A DNA stretch of 64,000 nt from Bacteroidetes bacterium UBA6221 (GCA_002421685.1 DISB01000016.1:259773-323772), one strand, 5' to 3'. Positions 52,601-60,378 are shown, counted from the stretch's first letter. Translations and numbers: made by a program. Notes: generated by a model not told the origin, from the sequence alone.

Positions 52601-52727
52601 GAGGGTCGATGGACGGATAGTCCCTCACACCAAGGAAGTCGAATCCTATAATGCCAAATATTACTATAATAATATTCAGCACTATGGCTAAAACCGGTCT
52701 TTTTAACGAGATCGAGGGTAAGCTCAT
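49629..52727 (-). CDS. RND multidrug efflux permease (HAE-1/AcrB-like)
   Basis: A 1032-aa inner-membrane proton/drug antiporter with twelve helices and two large periplasmic loops. It starts MSLPSISLKRPVLAIVLNII. GLVVDDGIVVTENIY near residue 405 holds the two proton-relay Asp residues of helix 4 (DD), as in AcrB/MexB. FxxDAxGMRLRPILMTSFAM-type features near the end (AAGMRLRPILMTSFAMMFGA) are also typical. The TolC gene follows after 3 bp. The periplasmic adaptor usually encoded first is absent: the next gene upstream is sodA on the other strand. Confidence 0.94.
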   Translation of the reverse strand: MSLPSISLKRPVLAIVLNIIIVIFGIIGFDFLGVRDYPSIDPPIINVRTSYAGANPDIVESQITEPLEKSINGIAGIKSISSTSALGSSSITVEFDLGVDLEAAANDVRDKVSQAVRNLPQDIDAPPVVSKADASAGTILSMTVESTTRNQLQLTEYGENVLLERLQTIPGVSNIRIWGEKRYSMRLWLDPLRMAGYGITFPDVQQALNRQNVELPSGKLSGSQTELSVRTFGRLYTEEDFNNMIIKNVDGTDIRFGMIGEAALGPENEETILKESNTPMIALAVTPQPGSNYVAIAEEFYKRYEELKSEVPEDITLDIALDNTQYIKKSIKEVEETLFIAIALVVLIIYLFFRDWLIALRPLLDIPVSLIGAFFIMYIMGFSINILTLLAIVLATGLVVDDGIVVTENIYKKLEKGMDKMRAAREGSEEIYFAIIATSITLAIVFLPIVFLQGFTGKLFTEFGVVVAGAVLISAFVSLTLTPVLNVFLTKKVHKPSRFYVKSEPFFAGMENGYTRALEWVMKHKWTATAGILLSFGLIILIGTTIQSELAPMEDKNRFRLAVSAPEGTSYDAMDAYMTNIVDMLIDSVPEKEVILSVTAPGFTGSGAVNTGFGNVKLADASERERSQDEIVQSVNSGLRQFTFGKAFAIQEQTISVQRGGSNYPIVYILQNINFDKLSQALPRFLDEANASPIFQGVDADLKFNKPELSVSINREKASSMGVAIEDVAQTLQFALSNRRVGYFTKNGKQYQVLAQVSRPNREAPVDLKQFYVSSNTGEMVSIDNLVQIEETTSPAQVYHYNRYKSATISAGLTPGNTIGDGLEEMDRIYEKLKKEGVIDDSFDTSLGGSSKDFVESSSNTAFAFILALILIYLVLAAQFESFIDPFIIMLTVPLAIAGALLSLWLFGHTLNIFSQIGMIMLIGLVTKNGILIVEYANRLRERGATKTRAAIDAAGMRLRPILMTSFAMMFGALPLALSLGAASTSRIPLGIVIVGGILFSLILSLFIVPVMYTFLSRRKAATSSAITKLDE

Positions 52728-52898
52728 GCAGTATAAAGAGTGCCAAAGGTAAGGATGATGCTTTATTCTGCCATAAACTTCTTTCTATCCGAACATAAAG
52801 AGGATAAATGTGTTCTATAACCGGCATACAAAGCGAAACATCATCTTTTATTATGATTATATAAAACTTGCAAATTTTTAATTCCATGACCGATGGGT

Positions 52899-52906
52899 TA
52901 GCTTTG
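52899..52906 (+). promoter_or_regulatory. -7 promoter element of sodA
   Basis: TAGCTTTG matches TAnnTTTG, 39 nt upstream of ATG 52946. A T-rich -33 region (TTTTTA) lies about 18 bp before it. Confidence 0.45.
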
Positions 52907-52945
52907 CCCTACTTTATATTATCAAACTGTTTAAATGAATATATT

Positions 52946-53548
52946 ATGGCACACACGCTTCCTGATTTGAAATACGCATTCAACGCGCTGGAACCGCATA
53001 TTGATGCAATGACAATGGAAATCCACCACGGTAAGCACCACGCCGCTTACGTGACCAACCTGAATAAGGCAATAGAAGGCACAGATGCTGAGAACCTGTC
53101 GCTTCACGAGTTAATGGCCAATATTTCGAAGTATCCTGCCGCTGTACGCAACAACGGCGGAGGTCACTATAACCATACCTTGTTTTGGGAAATACTCACC
53201 CCCGGCGGTGGCTCGCCATCGGGCAAACTGGCCGAAGCCATTAACAGCACCTTCAATTCACTGGACAGCCTGAAAGAACAAATGAATACGGCAGGAGCCA
53301 CACGTTTTGGCAGCGGCTGGGCATGGCTCATTGTGCAAAACGGAAAACTGGCCATCTGCTCTACGCCTAACCAGGACAACCCTGTAATGGACATAGCGGA
53401 AGTGAAAGGAACACCGATACTGGGTATAGATGTGTGGGAACATGCATACTACCTGAAATACCAGAACAGGCGCCCGGAATACCTGGGAGCTATCTGGAAC
53501 GTCATCAACTGGGATGAAGTAGCCAAGCGCTATGAAGCAGCGTTGTAA
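52946..53548 (+). CDS. sodA: Superoxide dismutase (Mn/Fe type)
   Basis: A 200-aa cytoplasmic superoxide dismutase. The four metal ligands are visible: His27 (EIHHGKHH), His77 (HYNHTLFW), Asp162 and His166 (GIDVWEHAYYLKY). Gln143 in TPNQDNP and the Gly at position 73 point to the manganese (or cambialistic) subgroup rather than the iron one. I chose ATG 52946 since it gives the standard MAHTLPDLKYAFNAL start and follows a -7 promoter element. The gene is alone with a hairpin terminator and is divergent from the drug-efflux pair. Confidence 0.96.
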   Translation: MAHTLPDLKYAFNALEPHIDAMTMEIHHGKHHAAYVTNLNKAIEGTDAENLSLHELMANISKYPAAVRNNGGGHYNHTLFWEILTPGGGSPSGKLAEAINSTFNSLDSLKEQMNTAGATRFGSGWAWLIVQNGKLAICSTPNQDNPVMDIAEVKGTPILGIDVWEHAYYLKYQNRRPEYLGAIWNVINWDEVAKRYEAAL

Positions 53549-53574
53549 CGTTATAGAGTATTAATTATTGTGAG

Positions 53575-53602
53575 AAGCCATCCCAAAAGATGGCTTTTTT
53601 TA
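53575..53602 (+). terminator. Terminator of sodA
   Basis: An 8-bp stem AAGCCATC/GATGGCTT with a CCAAAA loop is followed by TTTTTATT, 26 bp after the stop. Confidence 0.85.
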
Positions 53603-53652
53603 TTGCAATAAAACATATGCCTGTCCCGTTCTTGGCTCATAAACGATGCGAT

Positions 53653-54348
53653 ATGAAAAACAATTTTTTGATTCTTCCACTTGTCTTAATGACTATCGGC
53701 ACAAATGCACAGGAAACAGAAGCATTGATACAAAAGCGCCAACCGGGTAAGAATGAGATCGGGATCTTCGTCAATCCGCTTGAAAACGACATCTACGGTT
53801 ATGAAGTACCTTTCGGGTTGCAGTATAAACGATGGACTACTCCCAACCTGGGTTATAGAATAATGGTAGGTATAGCAGGCTACAGCGATGAATACCGAAG
53901 CACCGAAATGATCAGGAATGATACATTCTATTGGGCATTGACGTCTACCAACATGTCTATGATATTTGTCGGTGGCGGGTTGGAAATGCAACGGCGGTTC
54001 ATCGGGAAAAGTTACTTGTACGCTGCAGTTGAGTTCAAAGGTGGATATGGCAAGGGATACACACATACTTCGCAGGTAAAGGAAACCGCAAAAGTATCGG
54101 CGTGGGAGCGGTCATATACTTATGAGCAGACTGCTGTCTCATCAATAACTACATCTGTTTTTACGCTGGACACTACTCCGTTTATTGGCGCAAAATTGAA
54201 TTTCAGACGGTGGGTGATAGGGACTGAGTTAGCTGCGCTTGTGGCAGGCGCGATGAGTATAAAAGAAAATAAAGGGTATAACTATTCAACTTTGAACGTT
54301 GACTTCGGACAATTGCAACAACGGTTGTATATTAACTATAGGTTTTAA
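53653..54348 (+). CDS. Hypothetical outer-membrane beta-barrel-like protein
   Basis: A 231-aa protein with a signal peptide (MKNNFLILPLVLMTIGTNA, cleavage before QE). A series of amphipathic strands with aromatic girdles follows, ending in LQQRLYINYRF, a C-terminal aromatic residue typical of outer-membrane barrels. No family is recognised. I chose ATG 53653 because it begins the signal peptide; the longer frame runs through the sodA terminator. Its stop overlaps the stop of the next, convergent gene by 4 bp. Confidence 0.8.
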   Translation: MKNNFLILPLVLMTIGTNAQETEALIQKRQPGKNEIGIFVNPLENDIYGYEVPFGLQYKRWTTPNLGYRIMVGIAGYSDEYRSTEMIRNDTFYWALTSTNMSMIFVGGGLEMQRRFIGKSYLYAAVEFKGGYGKGYTHTSQVKETAKVSAWERSYTYEQTAVSSITTSVFTLDTTPFIGAKLNFRRWVIGTELAALVAGAMSIKENKGYNYSTLNVDFGQLQQRLYINYRF

Positions 54349-54938
54349 CGCCCGCCCAGGCCAAAAGAGAATCCAAAGCCGAATATCAGCCCACCCGGCG
54401 ACAGCAGGTTCATAGCCGTTATACCGTCACTGGTGAGCGTATGGCCAGATGTAATTGTATAAGGATCGGAAACTAAACTTTGTGACCAACCCAACTGCAG
54501 GTAAAACCTGTGGCCTCCCCTGCCCAGGTTGAAAAAGTGGTATGCCGAAACAGCTATGTTGGGCGAAGGTTCAAGATCCATGCCTACATCTACTGAACCG
54601 ATAGTAGTGGGCATTTCCGCTACGAAGCCCTGCAGGCCTGTATTATACGTAAAGGCTGCCCCCAAAGCCCATCCCCTGTTGCACTCTTTAAAATAAAAGC
54701 GTCCTTCGCCGTAAGCTTTAAGCCCCCAGCTACTGATACCTGCACCGGTTCCCAGCGAGAATTGTGTAGTTACAGGCACATCGAAGTTAATACCGATTAT
54801 ACCTGAGTGATTATTAATACCACTGCTTAGGCCTAAGTAAAATTTCGGGCAGGAGCCGGAGTTATAGCCTTTTTGTGCTGAAGCAATAGTTAATGAAGCT
54901 GAAACAGCGATGACGAGGGTAATCAGTTTTTTAATCAT
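54345..54938 (-). CDS. Hypothetical outer-membrane beta-barrel-like protein
   Basis: A 197-aa exported protein. The signal peptide is MIKKLITLVIAVSASLTIASA, followed by a small barrel-like pattern of alternating strands (YLGLSSGINNHSGIIGINFD, TQFSLGTGAGISSWGLKAYG). It ends in GLIFGFGFSFGLGGR. It is similar in style to porin-like OmpW/OmpX-type proteins, but I cannot name the family. It has the best-formed protein-gene promoter in the window and converges with the previous gene. Confidence 0.8.
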   Translation of the reverse strand: MIKKLITLVIAVSASLTIASAQKGYNSGSCPKFYLGLSSGINNHSGIIGINFDVPVTTQFSLGTGAGISSWGLKAYGEGRFYFKECNRGWALGAAFTYNTGLQGFVAEMPTTIGSVDVGMDLEPSPNIAVSAYHFFNLGRGGHRFYLQLGWSQSLVSDPYTITSGHTLTSDGITAMNLLSPGGLIFGFGFSFGLGGR

Positions 54939-54963
54939 TTGGTTTATGGTTTTTAGTTGCCGG

Positions 54964-54994
54964 CAAATATATATTCATTTTCGAAAACAGCAAA
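54964..54994 (-). promoter_or_regulatory. Promoter of the 197-aa outer-membrane protein gene
   Basis: On the minus strand TTTG (54991-54994) and TATATTTG (54964-54971) are separated by exactly 19 bp, the full Bacteroidota consensus, 26 nt upstream of the start codon. Confidence 0.75.
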
Positions 54995-55000
54995 TGACTT

Positions 55001-56950
55001 TCATAATACCAGGTCGGCGAGCATTGCTTTTGCCTGCTCATTTTCGGGATATTTTTTCAGCAGGTGGCGGAGCGTTTTCTCCGCCATATTATCCAGCCTG
55101 TTGTTGTGATACCAAACGGCCAAATTGATCAATGCCTGCCTGCTGTCCGGCTCGTATAGTATAGCCTTGCTCAAATGGTCGTAAGCCATTGTGTTGTTGC
55201 CTTCCTGCATATATATAAAGCCCAGGTTGGTATGTGCTGTTGCATATTGCGGATTTTCATTCACGATGAATTGGAATACCTTTTTAGCTTCCACATTGTT
55301 GTTCAGCGTCAACAGGCAGGCCCCGTATTTGTTCTGAAAATCCAGGGAATGAGGCCATATAGCTACTGCACGGTTAAACCATTGTTTTGCTTCTGCCGCC
55401 CTTCCTGATTGGGAGAGCGCCTCACCGATGCGGTATGCCGTCCATGCGTCTGCCAGTTCTGCGGGCTTGAGTTGTGCAGCATATTCCATCACTTTTTTAT
55501 AGTTGTTCAGCAGGAAGTAGATGCGGATATAGTCCCTGTTCTGTTTTTCATTGCCTTCACGTTCTTTTTCTTTATCCAGGTACTGGAGCGCCGAATCCAG
55601 CAGGCCTTTGTTTGGATTATATCTTTCATAAAACTCCATAAAGCCGCGCGCGCGCGTAATAGCATCTACCTTATCATTGTTATAACATTCCAACCCTAAA
55701 AACGCCGTTATATCCTTTTGCTCACGTTGGGCCACCGGCAGCTTACGTATGTAATGGTCTGTCACCGCCACGTGTGGAATATCTATGCTCCCGTTTTTAG
55801 GCATATGGCAGGTGATACAATCATTATTCTTTGCCATTCGTCTTTCTTGGGTTTCGCTGCAATGCACCTGTTCCGCACCACTGTGGCAGCTATTGCATGC
55901 ATTTAGATATTGACTGTTGGGGGTGAACTTGACACTCACATGCGGCTTGTGGCAGGTAATGCAACTCATCTTTCCTGAATTGACATAACAAGGGCTTTTT
56001 TTCATGCGCTCTACATGCGATGCCATGATCATTTTATCCTCACCGCCTTCATAGCTGGGCATGAACACATTCATCACTTCCGAGAGTTTCATGCCCGGAC
56101 GGAAATCTGAAAATTGCCTACCATCGTTGAGCACGGCAATACCCTGAAGATGGCAGCGCTGACAAACATTATTCTGCAGTTCGGTAGAGAGCCTTGCCGG
56201 GTTTACTATGGTATAATCGGGCCCCGCAGAAGTATCTACAATATTACCCGCCTCTTTTTCCGCAACGTGCAGGCTGCCCGGCCCGTGACAACGTTCACAA
56301 TCTATTCCTTGCTTTATATGTACATACTTGTTCTGGCTGTTGTGTACAAACTCCGGCAGGGCATTGTGGCAACTCATACATTCCATCTGTATGATGCGGC
56401 TAAAGCGGCTATTGCTACCTTTCTCAAATCCCGGCGCCAGGTCCCATCTGCCTTTTTGTGTATAATAGGTTATTGGGGCCTGGTAGGCATAACCATTCGT
56501 TACAAAAATATGCGAATTCGTATGCTGACCTGAACCTACTACATAGTCTATCCTTTGCACCAATTTATGCACCGTATCTTTTCCATCCAGCCTGAACTCC
56601 ATAACGTACAGGCTATCTCCCTGCCAGAAAGGATGGTAATAGAAATCAAGGTCTTTGTCGTATACCAGTGTGTGGCCCGGGGTATAATCTGCTGCAGACT
56701 TTTGCCTTGTAGCGTGGTCCCACGACTGGCCCATACCGGTTTGTATATACGTCTGATACACCGCCTCGTGGCAAGCCCGGCATTTCTGCATACCTACGTA
56801 GTGTACGGTAGTATCGTACACATTGAGCCAGGTCGAGCTTTGGCCATCAATGGCATCCCTTTCTTCCGGGCTGTTGCAAAAGAACGCAGGCAGAGCAATG
56901 GCTACAACCACCAGCAACAATACCAGGCTTTTTACTTTCGGGGACGACAT
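55001..56950 (-). CDS. Seven-heme cytochrome c with C-terminal TPR repeats
   Basis: A 649-aa exported redox protein. The N-terminus is a hydrophobic signal or anchor (SLVLLLVVVAIALPAFFC; the Cys could be lipidated). Seven CxxCH heme-binding motifs follow: CRACH, CMSCH, CERCH, CQRCH, CITCH, CNSCH and CITCH, all before residue 400. The last third is made of TPR repeats (AEAKQWFNRAVAIWPHSLDF, ATAHTNLGFIYMQEGNNTMA). The arrangement resembles multiheme cytochromes of the c554/NrfA-like type fused to TPRs. The electron acceptor is unknown. I chose ATG 56950 because the earlier in-frame start is a TTG. The gene stands alone. Confidence 0.9.
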   Translation of the reverse strand: MSSPKVKSLVLLLVVVAIALPAFFCNSPEERDAIDGQSSTWLNVYDTTVHYVGMQKCRACHEAVYQTYIQTGMGQSWDHATRQKSAADYTPGHTLVYDKDLDFYYHPFWQGDSLYVMEFRLDGKDTVHKLVQRIDYVVGSGQHTNSHIFVTNGYAYQAPITYYTQKGRWDLAPGFEKGSNSRFSRIIQMECMSCHNALPEFVHNSQNKYVHIKQGIDCERCHGPGSLHVAEKEAGNIVDTSAGPDYTIVNPARLSTELQNNVCQRCHLQGIAVLNDGRQFSDFRPGMKLSEVMNVFMPSYEGGEDKMIMASHVERMKKSPCYVNSGKMSCITCHKPHVSVKFTPNSQYLNACNSCHSGAEQVHCSETQERRMAKNNDCITCHMPKNGSIDIPHVAVTDHYIRKLPVAQREQKDITAFLGLECYNNDKVDAITRARGFMEFYERYNPNKGLLDSALQYLDKEKEREGNEKQNRDYIRIYFLLNNYKKVMEYAAQLKPAELADAWTAYRIGEALSQSGRAAEAKQWFNRAVAIWPHSLDFQNKYGACLLTLNNNVEAKKVFQFIVNENPQYATAHTNLGFIYMQEGNNTMAYDHLSKAILYEPDSRQALINLAVWYHNNRLDNMAEKTLRHLLKKYPENEQAKAMLADLVL

Positions 56951-56956
56951 GCCCTT

Positions 56957-56964
56957 CAAATTTA
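56957..56964 (-). promoter_or_regulatory. -7 promoter element of the multiheme cytochrome gene
   Basis: TAAATTTG on the minus strand matches TAnnTTTG and ends 6 nt before ATG 56950, implying a near-leaderless transcript. It supports the shorter start. Confidence 0.45.
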
Positions 56965-56983
56965 AGACAAAAGAGCTACACTA

Positions 56984-58270
56984 TTAACTGAATATCGCCA
57001 GCGTATAGTTCGATTTACCTTTCTGGATAAGAATATATTTGTTATTAAGCAAATGAGCGGAGGTCAGTTTGAAATCCAGTTCCGTCACTTTTTCTTTATT
57101 CACGCTCACGCCACCGTTCTGCAGCATTTTCCTGGCTTCGCCTTTCGAGGGGAATATCCCGCTTTCAGACAAGAATGTAAGAAAATCAGCACCTTCACCA
57201 TCCAATTGAGATTTTGCCGCCTCTACCTGTGGCACGCCGTCCATCACTTCCAGCAGTTGCTGCTCGTTGAAAGACTTCAATATTTCAACCGCATCGTTGC
57301 CTTTGCTGAACAGGATATCTGATGCCTGCTGTGCGAATGCCAGGTCTTCGGCACTGTGCACCAGTGTAGTCAATTCTTCAGCCAGCGCTTTTTGCAGCCG
57401 GCGTAAGTGTGGTGCCGTTTTGTGCTCTTCTATCAATGCTTTTATTTCATCCACAGGACGGAAAGAAAAAATGTAAGACAGTTTTTCCGCTTCGTCGTCG
57501 GGCTGCTTCATCCAGAACTGGTAAAATAAATATGGAGAAGTGCGCGCCGGGTCGAGCCAGATGTTGCCGCTCTCTGTTTTGCCAAACTTGCTGCCATCGG
57601 CCTTCGTGATGAGCGGACTGGTAAAACCCCAAGCTTCGCTGCCCCCCATGCGGCGTATCAGTTCGGTACCGGTGGTTATATTGCCCCACTGGTCGGCGCC
57701 GCCAAATTGCAGTTTTACATCGTTATGCTTATTCAGGTAGTAAAAGTCGTAGGCCTGTATAAGTTGGTAAGAAAATTCTGTAAATGACAAACCTGTTTCC
57801 AGCCGTTTTTGCACAGAGTCTTTAGCCATCATGTACCCTACAGTAATGTGTTTGCCCACGTCGCGGATGAATTCGAGGAAAGTATAGTCTTTCAGCCAGT
57901 CGTAGTTGTTCACCATTACCGCACCATTGGGTTTATCCTCGCCAAAGTCCAGGAACTTTTCCAGTTGCTTACGGATACCCGCAACGTTTTTGCCCAGGGT
58001 CTCCATGTCCAGCAGGTTGCGCTCGGCAGACTTGCCCGAGGGATCGCCTATCATACCGGTGGCGCCACCCAGCAGTGCATAAGGTTTATGCCCGGCCCGT
58101 TGCAGGCGCATCAGCAGGGTTATCTGCAGCATACTGCCCACGTGCAGGCTATCGGCCGTAGGGTCAAAACCTACATATCCCGGGGTTATTTCTTTCGCCA
58201 GTTGCTCTTCCAGTCCCGGCATAATATCCTGCACCAGGTTTCTCGCTTTTAAGTCTGCTATCAGGTCCAT
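56984..58270 (-). CDS. tyrS: Tyrosyl-tRNA synthetase
   Basis: This enzyme charges tRNA-Tyr with tyrosine. The class I signature HVGS (HIGH-type) lies near residue 49 after YVGFDPTADSL. The tyrosine-binding QLIQAYDFYYLNK and FGGADQWGNITTG segments are near 170-200. The KMSKS-type loop reads KFGKT near 235, and a C-terminal S4 domain contains FPSKGEARKMLQNGGVSVN. ATG 58270 gives the 428-aa standard protein (MDLIADLKARNLVQD); the upstream start adds nine residues. A -7 box lies upstream. Confidence 0.96.
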   Translation of the reverse strand: MDLIADLKARNLVQDIMPGLEEQLAKEITPGYVGFDPTADSLHVGSMLQITLLMRLQRAGHKPYALLGGATGMIGDPSGKSAERNLLDMETLGKNVAGIRKQLEKFLDFGEDKPNGAVMVNNYDWLKDYTFLEFIRDVGKHITVGYMMAKDSVQKRLETGLSFTEFSYQLIQAYDFYYLNKHNDVKLQFGGADQWGNITTGTELIRRMGGSEAWGFTSPLITKADGSKFGKTESGNIWLDPARTSPYLFYQFWMKQPDDEAEKLSYIFSFRPVDEIKALIEEHKTAPHLRRLQKALAEELTTLVHSAEDLAFAQQASDILFSKGNDAVEILKSFNEQQLLEVMDGVPQVEAAKSQLDGEGADFLTFLSESGIFPSKGEARKMLQNGGVSVNKEKVTELDFKLTSAHLLNNKYILIQKGKSNYTLAIFS

Positions 58271-58294
58271 TGTGTCTGTGTAATATAAGGGTGG

Positions 58295-58302
58295 CAAAAA
58301 TA
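58295..58302 (-). promoter_or_regulatory. -7 promoter element of tyrS
   Basis: TATTTTTG on the minus strand matches TAnnTTTG, 24 nt upstream of ATG 58270. A TTTG box is present about 23 bp further upstream. Confidence 0.45.
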
Positions 58303-58451
58303 ATACATTGTGCCGTACGGCCTTACAAAGCCCGGTTTTTCTTACTCATATCCTTGTAAAAGAGTTAATAACATAAATTAGAAAAGAATACGAATTATAT
58401 TTTTGTAATATTAGTCAACTTAAAAATCCTATTAGTGTTTTAACGTTGTAT

Positions 58452-58481
58452 TTTGTTTTTGAAAAATTGTTTTTATCTTTC
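58452..58481 (+). promoter_or_regulatory. Promoter of the DUF6089 gene
   Basis: TTTG (58452-58455), an 18-bp spacer and TATCTTTC (58474-58481) approximate TTTG-N19-TAnnTTTG, about 30 nt before the start. Confidence 0.55.
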
Positions 58482-58511
58482 GCATTATCTCGTAATTAAA
58501 ACAAGACCGTT

Positions 58512-59384
58512 TTGAAACGTATTATACTCAGCTTAGCTTTGTTATTGCCGTTGGCGTCTCAGGCGCAGCAGCATCATGAGTTTGGATTGTCTGCGGGCGT
58601 GAGCAGTTATTACGGCGACCTGCAACCCAAATTGTTTCCTGATAATAACATGCATGCAATGGGCGGCATCATGTATAAATACTTCATGAACCCGCATGTG
58701 GGCCTGCGTTTTGGCCTGGCCTACACTACAGTGGCCGGGTTTGACAGCCTGTCTGGAATACAGGCAAGGGTTGAGCGCAACCTGAGCTTCAGGTCGAACC
58801 TGCTTGAATTTCACGGAGGCTTCGAGTTCAACCTGCTGCCTATCGAAAAAGACCGCGTAAAATTTACGCCCTATGTATTCTTAGGTATAGCGGTGTTCCG
58901 TTTCAATCCTTATACCTATGGTTCGCAGGGGCAAAGGGTATTTTTGCGCCCGCTGGGTACCGAGGGCCAGAATATCCCCGCATATCCTGACCGTAAGGAG
59001 TATAAGCTGGTGAGCACTTCATTCCCCGTAGGTGGCGGTCTGAAGTTTTTCTTAGGCAAAACCTTTATGATCACCCCTGAGATCGGGTTCCGCTACACGA
59101 ATACAGACTACCTGGACGATGTAAGTAAGTCTTATGTAAACATGGAGACCCTGAAGGAATACCGCGGCCAGGAAGCTGTTGACTACTCCTTCCGCACAGA
59201 CGAACTGGGCTCATGGGATGGTAACTATCCTGACTACCGCTACCAACGCGGCGACAGCAAAAGCAACGACCTGTATTGGTTTGGCAACCTGACCGTGACC
59301 GTATATATGGATGCCATAGGCAATCTGCGCGACTACTGGCAGGCCAACTGCCCCGCATTCTTAAAGAGCGGCAGGGTTAGGTAA
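58512..59384 (+). CDS. DUF6089 outer-membrane beta-barrel protein
   Basis: A 290-aa exported protein of the DUF6089/porin-like family common in Bacteroidota. The signal peptide KRIILSLALLLPLASQA is followed by HHEFGLSAGVSSYYGDLQ, the family's first strand. Further barrel strands (FTPYVFLGIAVFRFNPYTYG, MITPEIGFRYTNTDYLDDVS) and a terminal NLTVTVYMDAIGNLRDYW follow. The start codon is TTG 58512; no ATG is available upstream in frame, and a signal peptide begins exactly there. Function is unknown; a structural barrel or a T9SS-related role is possible. Confidence 0.88.
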   Translation: MKRIILSLALLLPLASQAQQHHEFGLSAGVSSYYGDLQPKLFPDNNMHAMGGIMYKYFMNPHVGLRFGLAYTTVAGFDSLSGIQARVERNLSFRSNLLEFHGGFEFNLLPIEKDRVKFTPYVFLGIAVFRFNPYTYGSQGQRVFLRPLGTEGQNIPAYPDRKEYKLVSTSFPVGGGLKFFLGKTFMITPEIGFRYTNTDYLDDVSKSYVNMETLKEYRGQEAVDYSFRTDELGSWDGNYPDYRYQRGDSKSNDLYWFGNLTVTVYMDAIGNLRDYWQANCPAFLKSGRVR

Positions 59385-59410
59385 AAGATATTTTAGTAAA
59401 GCACACAGAT

Positions 59411-59436
59411 AAGGGCAGCCATTGGCTGCCTTTATT
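59411..59436 (+). terminator. Terminator of the DUF6089 gene
   Basis: A 7-bp stem GGCAGCC/GGCTGCC with an ATT loop is followed by TTTATTG, 27 bp after the stop. Confidence 0.75.
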
Positions 59437-59614
59437 GTTTCCCCGCTACGACGTCTACTACCAGCATCCCGGGAAATGTTTCCATTTTGTTTCCTGTTTG
59501 GGGTTAAAAAACACGCCGGAAGCTAAATAGTTGATAACCAACAATCTATTTTGTTTCCCTGCCGGTAAAATGTTTCCTGTTTGGAAACAAAATCAGGTAT
59601 TTACCCCTCTAATG

Positions 59615-59915
59615 CCCCTCTATCTCCCCTGGCAGGGGAGACGCATTATGTAACGAACTTGTTGCGGGTTGTTGTCAAAATGGGAAACAGTTGGCGAACA
59701 GCATCTTATTCTGCGAGCGTCCTGCGCGAGGCACCCCTCTATCTCCCCTGGCAGGGGAAACGCATTATGTAAAAAAACTGTAGCGGTTTTTGGTCAAAAT
59801 GAAGCAGTCGTCGAACAGGATTTTTTGCGAGAGTCCCGCGAGGTACCCTCTATCTCCCCTGGCAGGGGAGACGCATTATGTAAAAAAACTGTTGCGCGTT
59901 CTTGTCAAAATGAAA
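59615..59915 (+). repeat. Three direct repeats of about 110-119 bp with palindromic core
   Basis: Units begin near 59615, 59734 and 59845. Each has CTCTATCTCCCCTGGCAGGG, then ACGCATTATGTAA, then about 20 nt, then GTCAAAATG. The core CTCCCCTGGCAGGGGAG is a near-perfect palindrome. Spacing between the units is 119 and 111 bp. The first unit is the most complete and the third is cut short after GTCAAAATGAAAACC. Confidence 0.8.
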
Positions 59916-60011
59916 ACCCACATTCTATATATCAAAGAACATAAAGCATTGCGCTGCCGCACACAACTCATGTACAAATATACACAAAAATCATGTAAAA
60001 CTCAACTAAAA

Positions 60012-60110
60012 TTATTGCAGGACAATGCGGCCCTGCAATGTTTCTTTTGGCGTTGAGATGCGCAGCAGGTAAACACCTAAGCATACAAACCCACCGCTGG
60101 GTAGGCCCAT
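60012..60110 (-). pseudogene. Orphan fragment of a T9SS C-terminal sorting domain
   Basis: On the minus strand a 32-codon frame from ATG 60110 reads MGLPSGGFVCLGVYLLRIST, then PKETLQGRIVLQ and a stop at 60012-60014. GVYLLRIST and the terminal GRIVLQ are exactly how T9SS type A domains end. An in-frame stop lies a few codons upstream, and nothing else of a secreted protein is present. This is therefore the relic of a deleted gene. Confidence 0.55.
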
Positions 60111-60177
60111 CTTTAATATTTACGGTAAGAAACTAATACATGCAATGCCCGGACTTGTGGATATTCCTTCCTGGTCG

Positions 60178-60378
60178 CTACTTACTACTTTTCCCCGGCC
60201 GCTTTACGAAACGGTCCACTACAAAATCAATAAGGTACCAAAAAGCTACACCTGCAAATACAGCTATGGTGGTGAGAAAAATATAACGGGGAGAAAATGA
60301 TATATCCCCTATCCTGGATACAGTTACGGCAATCAGGATAATCAGGACACGGTATACAAATGGTATTTTCCTATTCAT
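60178..60378 (-). CDS. Small membrane protein
   Basis: A 66-aa protein with two hydrophobic helices (VYRVLIILIAVTVSRIG and YIFLTTIAVFAGVAFWYLI) and a basic tail (DRFVKRPGKSSK). No family is recognised. It lies between the repeat region and the ahcY hairpin on the minus strand. It has plausible coding character but little context. Confidence 0.55.
   Translation of the reverse strand: MNRKIPFVYRVLIILIAVTVSRIGDISFSPRYIFLTTIAVFAGVAFWYLIDFVVDRFVKRPGKSSK

Larger units (their letters stand above)
59437..60177. other. Repeat-rich intergenic region
   Basis: No intact gene. It contains three direct repeats with palindromic cores (59615-59915), an orphan fragment of a T9SS sorting domain on the minus strand (60012-60110), and AT-rich sequence between. 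Confidence 0.65.

Noticed and set aside
59615..59915. CRISPR array
   Set aside because: Units are over 100 bp apart, only three in number, and the sequence between cores is partly conserved rather than unique spacers; no cas genes are in the window.
59581..60056. Short plus-strand frames across the repeats
   Set aside because: They shift frame between repeat copies and contain unrelated translations of the palindromic core.
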